The notes: a model not told the origin generated them from the letters alone. A stretch of 39,107 nucleotides of DNA from Chryseobacterium gleum (GCA_945862165.1 CAMAXI010000019.1:1-39107); one strand, 5' to 3'; positions 23,439-32,267 are shown, counted from the first letter of the stretch. Numbers and translations: made by a program.

Positions 23439-24245
23439 TTAGCGTGCAACTCTTCCGCGTGGAGTTGGTTCAACAGGTGGTTCTGGAGTAGGGTAGGTAG
23501 GTTCTGATTCCGGTTGAGGATTCTGACCTGGTGAATTTTCTATCCGGTTTAATTTTCGGGGTTTAAAGTGGAAGACAACGCTCATTCCTGCCCAAAGGAG
23601 TGGAGTATTCGTTGTTTTGTATTGGAATGAGGAATAATCAGGTTGGTTGTTTTTCACCGAAAAAGAATTTATATCGAACCACGAAGCGGATGAACCGAAA
23701 TCGATGCGGGTATAAACATCTAAGGAAAGCCAATTATTCACTCGGTAGAGTATGCCAGCAGTAATTCCCGTAAAAAAAGTTTTGTTTCTTTTTAAAACAG
23801 TAGATGTATAGGGAGGTTGGTTGGTGTCAGTTTTATTAAACGTTAAACCTTCAGTGGTATAGAAAGACCGATATCCTAAATCGATATCTGCGTGGTAACG
23901 GAATGTATTTTCTTGGGTTAAAAAACGCGTTTTAAAACTGATTCCATTGTGGGAATTATTTAAGCTGTAAGTAGCATTGTAACCAGAACTTGTAGCGACA
24001 TTGGATATTTTACGTTCTCCAGTACTAAACGCATTCAAATCACCACCAATTTGGACTTGTATTCGGCTATATTCGGGAAAGGCTTTGCTTAAAAAATAGA
24101 TGTCTATCCCATTTCCATCTTTGTAATTATTCCTCAGTAAATCTCCTAGTGGGTGAGTCCCAGCATAACCAACTCCCAATGAATATTGACAATTCCCTAG
24201 AAAAGAAACTGCCAATACTAAAAAGAGGATACCTATTTTTTTCAT
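23439..24245 (-). CDS. Outer membrane beta-barrel protein with Pro-rich tail
   Basis: 268 residues. Signal peptide about 1-19 (FLVLAVSFLGNC). The body up to about 220 alternates polar and hydrophobic residues with aromatic girdles, as in small outer membrane barrels, including GYAGTHPLGDLL near the N-terminus and SLDVYTRIDFGSSASWF near 170. The last 45 residues are a low-complexity tail rich in Pro and Glu (PTYPTPEPPVEPTP), which would extend into the periplasm or medium. Function unknown. It follows the DUF1566 gene by 15 bases on the same strand, so the two are probably cotranscribed. Confidence 0.75.
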   Translation of the reverse strand: MKKIGILFLVLAVSFLGNCQYSLGVGYAGTHPLGDLLRNNYKDGNGIDIYFLSKAFPEYSRIQVQIGGDLNAFSTGERKISNVATSSGYNATYSLNNSHNGISFKTRFLTQENTFRYHADIDLGYRSFYTTEGLTFNKTDTNQPPYTSTVLKRNKTFFTGITAGILYRVNNWLSLDVYTRIDFGSSASWFDINSFSVKNNQPDYSSFQYKTTNTPLLWAGMSVVFHFKPRKLNRIENSPGQNPQPESEPTYPTPEPPVEPTPRGRVAR

Positions 24246-24260
24246 TGGATACTTGGATTG

Positions 24261-24596
24261 CTATAACGTTTTAACAGCACGAATATAACCAGTATTTGAT
24301 TTACCACTAGCGCTATCATCACTTCCAAAAGGAAAGTCGAAATACCATGCGGAAGAATCTCCATTTTCCGTAATACTCCAATAGCGCTCATTCGGCTTGA
24401 AACCACCGATATCATCTTTGAGTCTGTGAATTTCTTTCAGCTCATCTACGGAAGGAAGTCTCCAACCATTACCAATTGCTGCACATGCTTTTTTAGCTTG
24501 TTCCCACTCCATTTTTTCTGGCAAATCATGTTTAGCAACTTCGATTTTTTCTCCTGTAATAGGGTGTTCAATCATTTCAATTTCAATCGCTTCCAT
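24261..24596 (-). CDS. Stand-alone DUF1566 (Lcl-type) protein
   Basis: 111 residues with no signal peptide. After an acidic leader (EMIEHPITGEKIEVA), the block KACAAIGNGWRLPSVDELKEI, then RYWSITENGDSSAWYFDF and GYIRAVKTL, define a minimal DUF1566 domain, the same domain that ends the protease at the left edge. These domains often occur in phage tail fibres and surface proteins with a C-type-lectin-like fold. Cytosolic location and role unknown. Its upstream gap of 138 bases to the helicase gene shows no clear promoter. Confidence 0.8.
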   Translation of the reverse strand: MEAIEIEMIEHPITGEKIEVAKHDLPEKMEWEQAKKACAAIGNGWRLPSVDELKEIHRLKDDIGGFKPNERYWSITENGDSSAWYFDFPFGSDDSASGKSNTGYIRAVKTL

Positions 24597-24734
24597 TTTT
24601 ATCGTTTTTAGAGTTAATAAAGACAGTTTCTTTAGTAGCTTGAAAATAAATTAGTTATTTATTTCAAACCTGATACTTAAAAATAACAAAAAAAATATTC
24701 CAAGTGACAATTTCAGAAATTTTGTTGATAAAAA

Positions 24735-27656
24735 TTAATTGGAGTTTAGGAGGTAGTCGTATAGGGATTTCTCGACGGGGGAGAGTAAAGAGAAGTTCAT
24801 TTCTACAACTGTTACTTTATCACCATCCTCTTTCACAATCATTTTTTCAACCGCTGTTTCTTTTTTTACTAGCATGTTGCCAAGATAATAGAAATCATTT
24901 CCTTCCGCATTTGATTTTTTTACAAATAAAGGAATACGCATATTTGAATTAGTTTGATCTAATATTTGACTTACATCTGGAGAAGTTAATTTTCGTTTGT
25001 TTTTAGACATCCAAATAAATTCATTTCTAGAATCAAATCTATCATGGTATTTTGTTGTTGCAGAAATATTTTCGTCTTTATGATAATTAACAAAAATAGC
25101 ACAGTCTTTTTTTGTTGGTGCAATCATATAACCTCCAACATTTTGTGCTACTGGATTTGAATCCCAACATAATATTCGGAAAACATCTTTTCTAGAATAA
25201 CGTTGGTGTGAAATAAAGTCGTTTTTGTAAACGTCATTCCCTAATTGCTTTATTTTCAGTAAAGAGTAATTACATAGGTCTAAAAGTGATTCGAAAACAT
25301 CCTTTTTTAGAATTAGTTGATTTAAAGAATTTCCAATTTTGATGGAATTTTTTTCTCTAGTAATAATTTCGTAATTTCTATTTTGTCCGACTTTTACTAA
25401 GTTTTTATTGAATTTTTCTGTAACGAACAATCCATTAATTACTTGGATAGCATGATTCAAAACTGAATCATCCAAAGCAGTTTGAGTCTCTAAAAAGTAT
25501 AGTTTTTTATAGTCTTCAATAGTTATAGACTTTTCTTCTAAAATCGTTTTGAATAAATCGACGTCAACGAAACGAATCGGATTCAGAACGTCATTACTTA
25601 GAAACTTAATTAAGTCTAAATCTTCTTTTGAAATGATTTCGATATTTTCTTTTTGAGAAAGTAAAAAGTAATAATAGGAGTCATAATTTTGAATGTATTG
25701 AAACGGGTCTCGTTCTCCGTGATTAATAAAATCAATCATGGTAGGAATACGACCAATTTTACCTTTTAATAGTTTGTATTCTTCTACTAATTTCCTTTTC
25801 TCTTGTAGTTTTCCTGTATCGATTGAATGAAAAATCTTCTCTTTTATAATTCGACTGAAATGGATAGTTGAAGCACCAACAATCGCTTTTTCAGGTCTGT
25901 TTACTAATTTTCTTAAGTTCTCTTTGGAATAGGATTTATCGCCAAATAATGCGATTGGTACTAGGAAATTGTTTTGATAATTTCCAATGAAATCAATAAC
26001 AGTTAAATAGGATTTTCCTTCTCGTTTTCGAAGTCCACGACCAAGTTGCTGAACAAAAATAATTGCAGATTGTGTTGGTCTTAGCATTACTACTTGATTC
26101 AATCTTGGTATATCAATTCCTTCATTAAAAATATCAACAGAAAAGATATAGTCTAATTTTATTTCAAGATCATCTGTTTCCAGTAAATCAATAGCTCTCG
26201 AGCGTTCATCTTCAGAAGAATTTCCAGATAAAGCAATTGTTTTATATCCCAGTTGGTTGAATTCATTGGAAAGAAATGCGCTTTCTTCATTTTTACTACA
26301 AAACACTAATCCTCTCGTTATTCCGTCATCCGTTCCAAATTTCTGAAGATTTTCTAAGATATGATTAACCCTGTCTAAGCGATTTAAATCTTGAATGGAA
26401 GTGTTTTCATCCACAAGTTGACCATTCACTTCAATGTCAGTAATTCCAAAATAATGAAAAGGGACTAACATTTCTTGCGCTAATGCATCATGCAATCGAA
26501 TTTCATAAGCGATATTGTAATCAAAAAGTTGAAAAACATCAAGGCCATCTGTTCTTTCTGGCGTTGCTGTCATTCCTAATAAAAATTTAGGAGTGAAATG
26601 ATTTAATATTTTTTGATAACTAGATGCACTGGCCCGGTGAGTTTCATCGATGATGATATAATCAAAATGTGTTTTTTCAAATGCATGTAAATGTTCATCT
26701 CTACTAAAAGTTTGAATTGTAGAAAAGATGAAATCAACATTTGTGCGGTTGTTATTCGAAGTGTATAAACTCATTTTAACTGTTTCATCCATAATTGATT
26801 GAAACGTTTCCATAGCTTTTTGCGCAATGTTTTTTCGATGAACTAAAAATAATAGTTTTTTAGGCTTTAATTTAAGAACATCAAACGCAGAAAGGTAGGT
26901 TTTACCAGTTCCAGTTGCAGAAACTAATAAAGCTTTATTTTTTCCTAAATTTCTTAAATGAACAAGATTGTTTAATGCTTCTTGTTGCATTTTATTGGGA
27001 GTGATTTCGTTAGAAATTGTGTTTTTTAATAATTCTTTTCTCAATCCACTTCTAAGTCTTTTTTCAGAATTATGGATAAATGAATATTTTATAAGATAAT
27101 CTTCATCGACAGGAAAAGCGGAATAAAAAACCTTATCAAATTCAGTTAATGTATTTTTAAAAAGTTCACTGTCCTTATGTGCAGTAACTTTTAAGTTCCA
27201 TTCTTTATTTTTGGTTAGCGCACCTTGTGTTAAGTTGCTACTACCAATGATTATAGAGTAATAGGATGCGTGTGTGAAAAGAAATCCTTTTGAATGAAAG
27301 TCGGAATCACGCGCGATTTTCAACTCCACATTTTTTAATTTCAGTAGTTTTCGAAGTGCTTCAGGTTCTGTAAAATTCAGATATTCAGAGACTAATACTT
27401 TTCCTTTTACACCTTTTTCTTCCAGGTCAATTAAAGTACCCATGATGGATGCAACACCACCGGAGGTAATGAAAGCTACAGAAAGAAAAAAAGATTCACA
27501 AATTCTTAATTCCTCTAATATCGTACTTAATACTTTTTCGTTTGTTATGGGGTCATTTGTAAGAATACTAGGTCTATAATCGGTTAGTGATGAATTTGTT
27601 TCATCTACAAAACCAGTAATTACAGCTTGTTGTATTGCTAACTTTATTGCCTCCAT
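24735..27656 (-). CDS. PLD nuclease / SF2 helicase / DUF3427 fusion protein
   Basis: 973 residues. Residues 60-200 form a PLD-like domain: HSKGFLF gives HxK, and GSSNLTQGAL gives GSxN. Residues 220-620 form an SF2 helicase: Walker A ATGTGKT, box II DETH, motif III GMTATPERTDG, motif V FNEGIDIPRL, motif VI QLGRGLRKREG. The C-terminal 300 residues are DUF3427 (LCWDSNPVAQNVGGYMI, FVNYHKDENISATTKYHDRF). Expected to act on DNA with ATP-driven translocation plus phosphodiester cleavage. Proteins of this architecture are widespread in accessory regions and are thought of as repair or phage-defence factors. It starts 6 bases after the NUDIX gene, a two-gene operon beside tRNA-Arg. Confidence 0.93.
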   Translation of the reverse strand: MEAIKLAIQQAVITGFVDETNSSLTDYRPSILTNDPITNEKVLSTILEELRICESFFLSVAFITSGGVASIMGTLIDLEEKGVKGKVLVSEYLNFTEPEALRKLLKLKNVELKIARDSDFHSKGFLFTHASYYSIIIGSSNLTQGALTKNKEWNLKVTAHKDSELFKNTLTEFDKVFYSAFPVDEDYLIKYSFIHNSEKRLRSGLRKELLKNTISNEITPNKMQQEALNNLVHLRNLGKNKALLVSATGTGKTYLSAFDVLKLKPKKLLFLVHRKNIAQKAMETFQSIMDETVKMSLYTSNNNRTNVDFIFSTIQTFSRDEHLHAFEKTHFDYIIIDETHRASASSYQKILNHFTPKFLLGMTATPERTDGLDVFQLFDYNIAYEIRLHDALAQEMLVPFHYFGITDIEVNGQLVDENTSIQDLNRLDRVNHILENLQKFGTDDGITRGLVFCSKNEESAFLSNEFNQLGYKTIALSGNSSEDERSRAIDLLETDDLEIKLDYIFSVDIFNEGIDIPRLNQVVMLRPTQSAIIFVQQLGRGLRKREGKSYLTVIDFIGNYQNNFLVPIALFGDKSYSKENLRKLVNRPEKAIVGASTIHFSRIIKEKIFHSIDTGKLQEKRKLVEEYKLLKGKIGRIPTMIDFINHGERDPFQYIQNYDSYYYFLLSQKENIEIISKEDLDLIKFLSNDVLNPIRFVDVDLFKTILEEKSITIEDYKKLYFLETQTALDDSVLNHAIQVINGLFVTEKFNKNLVKVGQNRNYEIITREKNSIKIGNSLNQLILKKDVFESLLDLCNYSLLKIKQLGNDVYKNDFISHQRYSRKDVFRILCWDSNPVAQNVGGYMIAPTKKDCAIFVNYHKDENISATTKYHDRFDSRNEFIWMSKNKRKLTSPDVSQILDQTNSNMRIPLFVKKSNAEGNDFYYLGNMLVKKETAVEKMIVKEDGDKVTVVEMNFSLLSPVEKSLYDYLLNSN

Positions 27657-27662
27657 ATTGCT

Positions 27663-28055
27663 TTAATTCTTTAATAAATAATCAACAATCGGAACATCTG
27701 CACCAGCCCAATCTAATGAAGATAATTGTGCTTTATCTAACCATTTATGGTCTATATGCTCATTCAATGTTAATATTCTATTGTGAGAATTACATAAATA
27801 TGTATGCATCGAAATTTTGAAATCTGGATAGGTATGTTCTACTGTAATTATATGTTTTTGAATTTGAATTTCAAGGTTTAATTCTTCTTGAATTTCTCTT
27901 ATTAAAGCTTCTTCGTTCGTTTCGTTAATTTCAACCTTTCCTCCAGGAAATTCATATTTATAAGAAATATAGTCGTATTTATTCGCGTTTCGTTGGACAC
28001 ATAAATACTGGTTTTCATGTTCAATAACAGCAGCTACAACTTCAATATGTTTCAT
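27663..28055 (-). CDS. NUDIX hydrolase (MutT-like)
   Basis: 130 residues. The NUDIX box is complete: GGKVEINETNEEALIREIQE followed by EL, matching Gx5Ex7REUxEExGU apart from the final Gly, here Asn. Hydrolyses a nucleoside diphosphate linked to another moiety, often 8-oxo-dGTP in this subgroup (PFPGG-like EFPGGK, N-terminal VAAVIEHENQYLCVQR). Six bases separate it from the helicase gene and transcription starts upstream (TATATTTA-like box near 28083-28090). The pairing suggests nucleotide clearing or signal-nucleotide removal linked to the nuclease-helicase, an inference. Confidence 0.9.
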   Translation of the reverse strand: MKHIEVVAAVIEHENQYLCVQRNANKYDYISYKYEFPGGKVEINETNEEALIREIQEELNLEIQIQKHIITVEHTYPDFKISMHTYLCNSHNRILTLNEHIDHKWLDKAQLSSLDWAGADVPIVDYLLKN

Positions 28056-28104
28056 TAGTTATAATTATGATTTCTTTTTCTAAATATACGTTTCATTTTT
28101 AAAT

Positions 28105-28311
28105 TCAATCCACTTTAAAATCATAAATACCATATCTTTTTTTAAGTTTACCATTAATGGTAGGTGCGTTTTTTAAGGTGTCTAGTATCATTTCAAGATC
28201 CGGTTTACTAATATTCCCAATAATTGCTTCAGGTCTTTTTAGTAATTTTTCTTTAATGTCTGAAGAATCTCTTGCTATGAATTTAGAACAATCGACGTAC
28301 CTTTGATGCAT
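28105..28311 (-). CDS. Short open frame of unknown origin, possibly a gene remnant
   Basis: 68 residues: a charged, helical-looking sequence containing KEKLLKRPEAIIGNISKPDL and KLKKRYGIYDF. I do not recognise it. The first codons overlap the DUF1016 remnant in another frame, no promoter is visible, and the start may be artificial. The C-terminal part looks like genuine protein sequence, so this may be the 3' end of a deleted gene joined to the DUF1016 fragment. Confidence 0.3.
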   Translation of the reverse strand: MHQRYVDCSKFIARDSSDIKEKLLKRPEAIIGNISKPDLEMILDTLKNAPTINGKLKKRYGIYDFKVD

Positions 28312-28508
28312 TCCATTTCGTAGAAAAGACGTTGGAGTGGGTATTTAATTGGGAATAATTCAACAAGATGAGAGAATGATAAGTTTGTAATTAACTTCTG
28401 AGGAGGTATTTCTAATCTTTTTTCAGCTGTTTTAATAACTACGGTTTCTTGATTTTCCAATTGTGCAGACACCGACTGCATAATTAATTCCAACAAAAAA
28501 CCCAACAA
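28275..28508 (-). pseudogene. Fragment of a DUF1016 (YhcG-like) nuclease gene
   Basis: The 77-residue reading contains MQSVSAQLENQE, EIPPQKLITNLSFSHLVELF and RLFYEMECIKGT, which match the middle of the DUF1016 N-terminal domain of other Bacteroidota (there followed by WSVRELKRQI). The start of the domain and the entire C-terminal PDDEXK nuclease domain are missing. The reading goes out of frame at KGT, and the upstream end falls within the tRNA-Arg terminator. It is therefore a remnant, distinct from the intact DUF1016 gene at 33256-34344, which is only distantly similar. Confidence 0.7.
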
Positions 28509-28527
28509 TACAAAGTATCATTGGGTT
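28495..28527 (-). terminator. Terminator of tRNA-Arg
   Basis: AACCCAA (28521-28527 on the minus strand) pairs with TTGGGTT, followed by TTTT on the minus strand. It lies 7 bases past the tRNA 3' end. Confidence 0.75.
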
Positions 28528-28533
28528 TGTCTG

Positions 28534-28607
28534 TGACCCCGTTTGGATTCGAACCAAAGACCTACTGCTTAGAAGGCAGTTGCTCTATCCAGCTGAGCTA
28601 CGGGGCC
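28534..28607 (-). tRNA. tRNA-Arg (anticodon TCT)
   Basis: 74 bases. Acceptor stem GGCCCCG with CGGGGTC (one G-U), discriminator A. Anticodon stem CTGCC/GGCAG-type around CTTCTAA gives TCT. T loop GGTTCGAATCC. CCA is not encoded. An accessory block with DUF1016, NUDIX and helicase genes begins just past its 3' end. Confidence 0.95.
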
Positions 28608-28651
28608 AGTAATTTTTGTTTAACAAGCAACGTTTTACTTGTCGAAAAGGG

Positions 28652-28680
28652 AAAAAAAAAGGGGATGATTTCTCATCCCC
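28652..28680 (-). terminator. Terminator after tRNA-Pro
   Basis: GGGGATGA pairs with TCATCCCC with a four-base loop, followed on the minus strand by nine T. Separates the Ser-Pro pair from tRNA-Arg. Confidence 0.85.
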
Positions 28681-28686
28681 TAAGTG

Positions 28687-28760
28687 TCGGGGTGGCCAGA
28701 TTCGAACTGACGACCTCCTGCTCCCAAAGCAGGCGCGATACCGGGCTACGCTACACCCCG
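28687..28760 (-). tRNA. tRNA-Pro (anticodon TGG)
   Basis: 74 bases. Acceptor CGGGGTG with CACCCCG, a C1-G72 start typical of bacterial tRNA-Pro, discriminator A. Anticodon loop TTTGGGA gives TGG. T loop AGTTCGAATCT. Confidence 0.95.
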
Positions 28761-28853
28761 AGGAAGATTTCTCTTTTCTCTTTAATATGTCAAAGTTTCC
28801 TTTTCCGGTGTGCAAAGATAAGAACTTTTTCTTATTATGCAAGTTTTTTGTTG

Positions 28854-28940
28854 CGGTGGAGGCGAGATTCGAACTCGCGGTACAGTTACCCGTACGTCAG
28901 TTTAGCAAACTGGTGGTTTTAGCCACTCACCCACTCCACC
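28854..28940 (-). tRNA. tRNA-Ser (anticodon GCT)
   Basis: 87 bases with the long variable arm of class II tRNAs (TACGGGTAACTGTA region). Acceptor GGTGGAG with CTCCACC, discriminator G. Anticodon loop TTGCTAA gives GCT. T loop AGTTCGAATCT. Confidence 0.95.
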
Positions 28941-29024
28941 ATAGGTCTTAAAAGAACTGACTGCAAAAGTAATAAAAGGATTATAAAATGAAAGGGAAAT
29001 TGGAAATATTTTTAATGTTTTTTT

Positions 29025-29210
29025 ATTCCACCTTTTTTCATTGACAAAAAAGGTGGAGCCAAAAAGTCTAGGCCTCTATAACGTTTCCTTGAAAATTACG
29101 TTGCATTTCCCTGTCTTCACCCAAACTCACAAACGCCTTTAGCTAATTTTTATACTAAAAATTAGAAGGCTGAGTTCAAACAAGGGTTTGACGACGTTTC
29201 ATTTCACTTA
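29025..29210 (-). repeat. Structured intergenic element, copy B
   Basis: On the minus strand it has the same ordered blocks as copy A: AAGTGAAATGAAA, GTTTGAACTCAGC, GAGTTTGGGT, ACTTTTTG. The hairpin between blocks 2 and 3 is here CTAATTTTTA with TAAAAATTAG (29143-29165), unrelated in sequence to that of copy A. The terminal hairpin is TCCACCTTTTTT with AAAAAAGGTGGA (29027-29057), again replaced on both arms. Conserved blocks with exchanged stems indicate selection on base pairing. Confidence 0.6.
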
Positions 29211-29224
29211 TTTTCTACGTAAAC

Positions 29225-29455
29225 GTTATAAATGGCCAATTTTATGGTTTCGTAGTTCCGCTACGCTACTCTAAAACCAGTCAAACAATCGCTTCGTGCT
29301 TTATTTTCTCCTGACGTCCAAAATGCACATCCGCATTGTTTTCCTTTGTCCTGGGAAAGTTTCGGCTTCAATCGCTAATTAATGTTTTGTTAAAATTGAG
29401 ATTTTGAAACCGCATTTCTGCGAAAAAGTTATAAATGGCCAATTTTATGGTTTCG
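29225..29455. repeat. 28-bp direct repeat
   Basis: Bases 29225-29252 and 29428-29455 are identical, starting GTTATAAATGGCC and ending ATGGTTTCG. Similarity extends about 10 bases further left (TTCTACG and TTCTGCG). The repeats flank a 175-base segment. Confidence 0.85.
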
Positions 29456-29532
29456 GAAATTTTTGTAGGTTTTTTTTCTGAAATTCGCCGCTGCCTGAGG
29501 CTCTCGAAGGCGAAGGCGTGATAGTTAATTTA

Positions 29533-30099
29533 TTATGCCAAAAACAACGTCAATTCTTTAGTCGCTATCAAAAACGCCAAGAAACTATACAAATTCACAA
29601 ATGGGGTAGTGGTGGTGTTTTCTTTATGGTAAAATGTTTTTACTTGAACGAGGATGCCTAGTATACAAATACTATCCAGCGCGAAAATCGAACCAAATAG
29701 AATTAAAAGAATCGATACTAGATAGGTGGGTAGGTGTATCCTTTTTGGATTGGTGTTTGCAAGTTTATAGGTGAGTGTGCTTAGGATGCCATAAAACAAT
29801 ACGTAAAACACATCGGTTGTATAACCACGGTCTAATCGTTCCATGGATTCACTAATTAAAATTAGATTCCAATTATAGCTTCTGCAAGCAACAAAACTAA
29901 TTGCTGCAAGTATAAGTAAACCGTAAAGGAGTTTCTGTTCTTTGTAGTTACGAATAGCGATATAAGTACTTATTCCTAAAAAGATAAACTCATTTAACGG
30001 AAAAGGGTATAACAATTTTCCTTGTTGTAATAATCCAGACAGGGCATACACCGTCAGTGTGACACATGCTAAGAAAATGGTTCTTTTTTCTGTCGCCAT
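29533..30099 (-). CDS. Hypothetical multi-spanning membrane protein
   Basis: 188 residues with about six hydrophobic segments (IFLACVTLTVYALSGLL, FIFLGISTYIAI, GLLILAAISFVAC, FYVLFYGILSTLTY, LVSILLILFGSIFA, LYSFLAFLIATKELTLFLA). No family recognised. Its ATG overlaps the map stop (TAATG), so it is translated by coupling with map. No conserved charged motif that would suggest an enzyme. Confidence 0.75.
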   Translation of the reverse strand: MATEKRTIFLACVTLTVYALSGLLQQGKLLYPFPLNEFIFLGISTYIAIRNYKEQKLLYGLLILAAISFVACRSYNWNLILISESMERLDRGYTTDVFYVLFYGILSTLTYKLANTNPKRIHLPTYLVSILLILFGSIFALDSICILGILVQVKTFYHKENTTTTPFVNLYSFLAFLIATKELTLFLA

Positions 30100-30896
30100 T
30101 ATTTTTTCGCCAATGCTTCCTCGATGTATTTGAAGGTAGATAGTACTTCTGGTTTTCCGTTCACTACTGCTACGTCGTGCTCGAAATGTGCGCTTGGTTG
30201 GTTGTCTGCTGTAATGATAGTCCAGTTGTCCGAAGCTTGAATCACTTGTTCTGTCCCCATGTTGATCATCGGTTCAATCGCAATCACCAATCCATTTTGA
30301 ATTTGTTTTCCAGTACCTCTGCGTCCGTAATTTGGAACTTGTGGTTCTTCATGCATTGCTTGACCTAAACCGTGTCCTACTAAGTCGCGAACAACGCCGT
30401 ACCCATGTTTTTCAGCATGTTGTTGAATGTGGAATCCAATATCTCCAAGGCGGTTACCCACTTTTGTTTGTGCTATTCCAATTTCCAAACATTCTTTGGT
30501 AACGTCTAATAATTTTTTGATTTCAGGACTAACTTCACCTACTTCAAACGTATAGGCATGGTCGCCATAATACCCTTCGAAATACGAACCGCAATCTACC
30601 GAGATAATATCGCCCTCTTTTAATGGGTTATTTGTTGGAATGCCGTGTACAACTTGTTCGTTGATAGAAATACATAAGGTGTTTGGGAAATCGTATAAGC
30701 CTAAGAACCCCGGAATAGCATTTTGAGAACGAATGTACTCTTCTGCAATTTTATCTAAATGCAGCGGAGTTACTCCCGGTTTGATTTCTGCAGCTATTAT
30801 TCCTAAAGTTCTACTTACAATTTGTGCTGCTTCACGCATGATTTCGATTTCTGCAGCTGTCTTGTATAAGATTTGTTTACGATTGAAAATTCCCAA
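30099..30896 (-). CDS. map: Type I methionine aminopeptidase
   Basis: 265 residues. Removes the N-terminal Met from nascent proteins; two-metal enzyme of the pita-bread fold. Ligands visible: Asp in SVDCGSYFEG, Asp in YYGDHAYTF, His in GHGLGQAMHE, Glu in AIEPMIN, Glu in HFEHDVAV. The start appears to be TTG at 30896; no ATG precedes the conserved EIMREAA block. Family length is about 250, so the N-terminal extension MGIFNRKQILY is short but plausible. The sucC terminator lies immediately upstream. Followed by a coupled membrane protein gene. Confidence 0.93.
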   Translation of the reverse strand: MGIFNRKQILYKTAAEIEIMREAAQIVSRTLGIIAAEIKPGVTPLHLDKIAEEYIRSQNAIPGFLGLYDFPNTLCISINEQVVHGIPTNNPLKEGDIISVDCGSYFEGYYGDHAYTFEVGEVSPEIKKLLDVTKECLEIGIAQTKVGNRLGDIGFHIQQHAEKHGYGVVRDLVGHGLGQAMHEEPQVPNYGRRGTGKQIQNGLVIAIEPMINMGTEQVIQASDNWTIITADNQPSAHFEHDVAVVNGKPEVLSTFKYIEEALAKK

Positions 30897-30921
30897 AATA
30901 GTAAATATTGTTGTTAAACAT

Positions 30922-30952
30922 AAGAGGCTGTCTCGAATGGAAACAGCCTCTT
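30922..30952 (-). terminator. Terminator downstream of sucC
   Basis: AAGAGGCTGT pairs with ACAGCCTCTT (10 bp). It lies 21 bases after the sucC stop and before the map start. Confidence 0.8.
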
Positions 30953-30972
30953 TATTATTTTTTTGCTAAAGA

Positions 30973-32184
30973 TTAAGCTAAAACCGCTTTTACTTTATCG
31001 GATGCTTCTTGTAATAAAACTGCTGAGTGAACATTTAATCCAGACTCATCAATTAATTTTTTCGCTTCCACCGCGTTAGTTCCTTGTAAACGAACGATGA
31101 TTGGAACTGGAATAGATCCCATGTTTTTGTATGCATCCACTACACCTTGAGCAACACGGTCACAACGAACGATACCACCAAAGATGTTGATTAAGATTGC
31201 TTTAACATTAGGATCTTTCAAGATGATATGGAAAGCTTTCTCTACACGTTCTGCGTTAGCTGTTCCACCCACGTCCAAGAAGTTAGCTGGGTTACCACCG
31301 GATAATTTAATAATATCCATTGTTGCCATCGCAAGACCAGCACCGTTTACCATACAAGCAACGTTACCATCTAATTTCACGAAGTTTAATCCTGCAGCAT
31401 CTGCTTCTACTTCTGTTGGATCTTCTTCTGTGAAGTCACGCATAGCAGCGTAGTCTGGGTGTCTGAACAAAGAGTTACCATCTAATGTAACTTTTGCATC
31501 AACTGCAATAATTTTATTGTCAGAAGTTTTTAATACTGGATTAATTTCAAACATCGCAGCATCACAACCTTCATAAGCGCTATATAAGTTCACAACAAAT
31601 TTTGTCATTTGTTTGAAAGCTTCACCAGATAAACCTAAGTTGAACGCGATTTTTCTAGCTTGGAATCCTTGGATACCAACTTTAGGATCGATTTCTTCTT
31701 TGAAAATCAAGTGTGGTGTGTTTTCAGAAACCGTTTCGATATCCATTCCACCTTCTGTAGAATACATGATAACGTTACGTCCTTTTTCTCTGTCTAATAA
31801 TACAGACATATAGAATTCAGAAACTTCACTTTCACCTGGGTAGTAAACGTCTTCTGCTAACAAAACTTTAGAAACTAATTTTGCTTTTCCGTTTGTTTGC
31901 GCAGTTTCAAGGTGACCACCTAAAATCCCTTTTACTTTTTCTTCTACTTGGTCAATTCCTTTTGCAAGAACAACCCCGTTAGATCCAGTTTCAGCAACTA
32001 AGCCTTTTCCACGTCCACCTGCATGGATTTGCGCTTTAACAACGTACCAGCTTGTACCAGTTTCTTCTGTAAGTTTTTTAGCTGCAGCAACTGCATCTTC
32101 AACTTTTTCTACAACAACACCTCTTTGTATTGCTACACCGTACTTTGTAAGTATCGATTTACCTTGATATTCGTGTAAGTTCAT
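30973..32184 (-). CDS. sucC: Succinate-CoA ligase, ADP-forming, beta subunit
   Basis: 403 residues. TCA cycle enzyme converting succinyl-CoA to succinate with ATP or GTP formation; the alpha subunit SucD is not in the window. The N-terminal ATP-grasp domain begins [17 protein letters not shown] and has [14 protein letters not shown]. The C-terminal CoA-ligase domain shows [25 protein letters not shown] and [13 protein letters not shown]. Length slightly above the 390 typical of the family. Monocistronic. A TACATTTA box at 32203-32210 gives a leader of about 15 bases. Confidence 0.96.
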   Translation of the reverse strand: MNLHEYQGKSILTKYGVAIQRGVVVEKVEDAVAAAKKLTEETGTSWYVVKAQIHAGGRGKGLVAETGSNGVVLAKGIDQVEEKVKGILGGHLETAQTNGKAKLVSKVLLAEDVYYPGESEVSEFYMSVLLDREKGRNVIMYSTEGGMDIETVSENTPHLIFKEEIDPKVGIQGFQARKIAFNLGLSGEAFKQMTKFVVNLYSAYEGCDAAMFEINPVLKTSDNKIIAVDAKVTLDGNSLFRHPDYAAMRDFTEEDPTEVEADAAGLNFVKLDGNVACMVNGAGLAMATMDIIKLSGGNPANFLDVGGTANAERVEKAFHIILKDPNVKAILINIFGGIVRCDRVAQGVVDAYKNMGSIPVPIIVRLQGTNAVEAKKLIDESGLNVHSAVLLQEASDKVKAVLA

Positions 32185-32255
32185 AATCTGAATTTTGCTG
32201 TGTAAATGTATAGCTAATTGCTTAAATATTCAATGAAAAACTAAAAAATCTTACT

Positions 32256-32263
32256 TACATTCG
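32256..32263 (+). promoter_or_regulatory. -7-like box 4 bases before the epimerase ATG
   Basis: TACATTCG, one mismatch from TAnnTTTG, then TTTT and ATG at 32268. A weaker member of the set of boxes adjacent to start codons. Confidence 0.4.
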
Positions 32264-32267
32264 TTTT

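Larger units (their letters stand above)
28941..29532. other. Gene-free stretch with structured repeats
   Basis: 592 bases between tRNA-Ser and the membrane protein gene, without a supported gene. It holds copy B of the structured element (29025-29210), a 28-bp direct repeat (29225 and 29428), the self-complementary GTAGTTCCGCTACGCTAC near 29253, and TCTCGAAGGCGAAGGCG-type repeat sequence near 29500. The whole stretch looks like a longer version of the element seen at 1.7 kb. Confidence 0.7.

Noticed and set aside
28511-28980. Open frames across the tRNA cluster
   Set aside because: They run through tRNA genes and terminators on the opposite strand.
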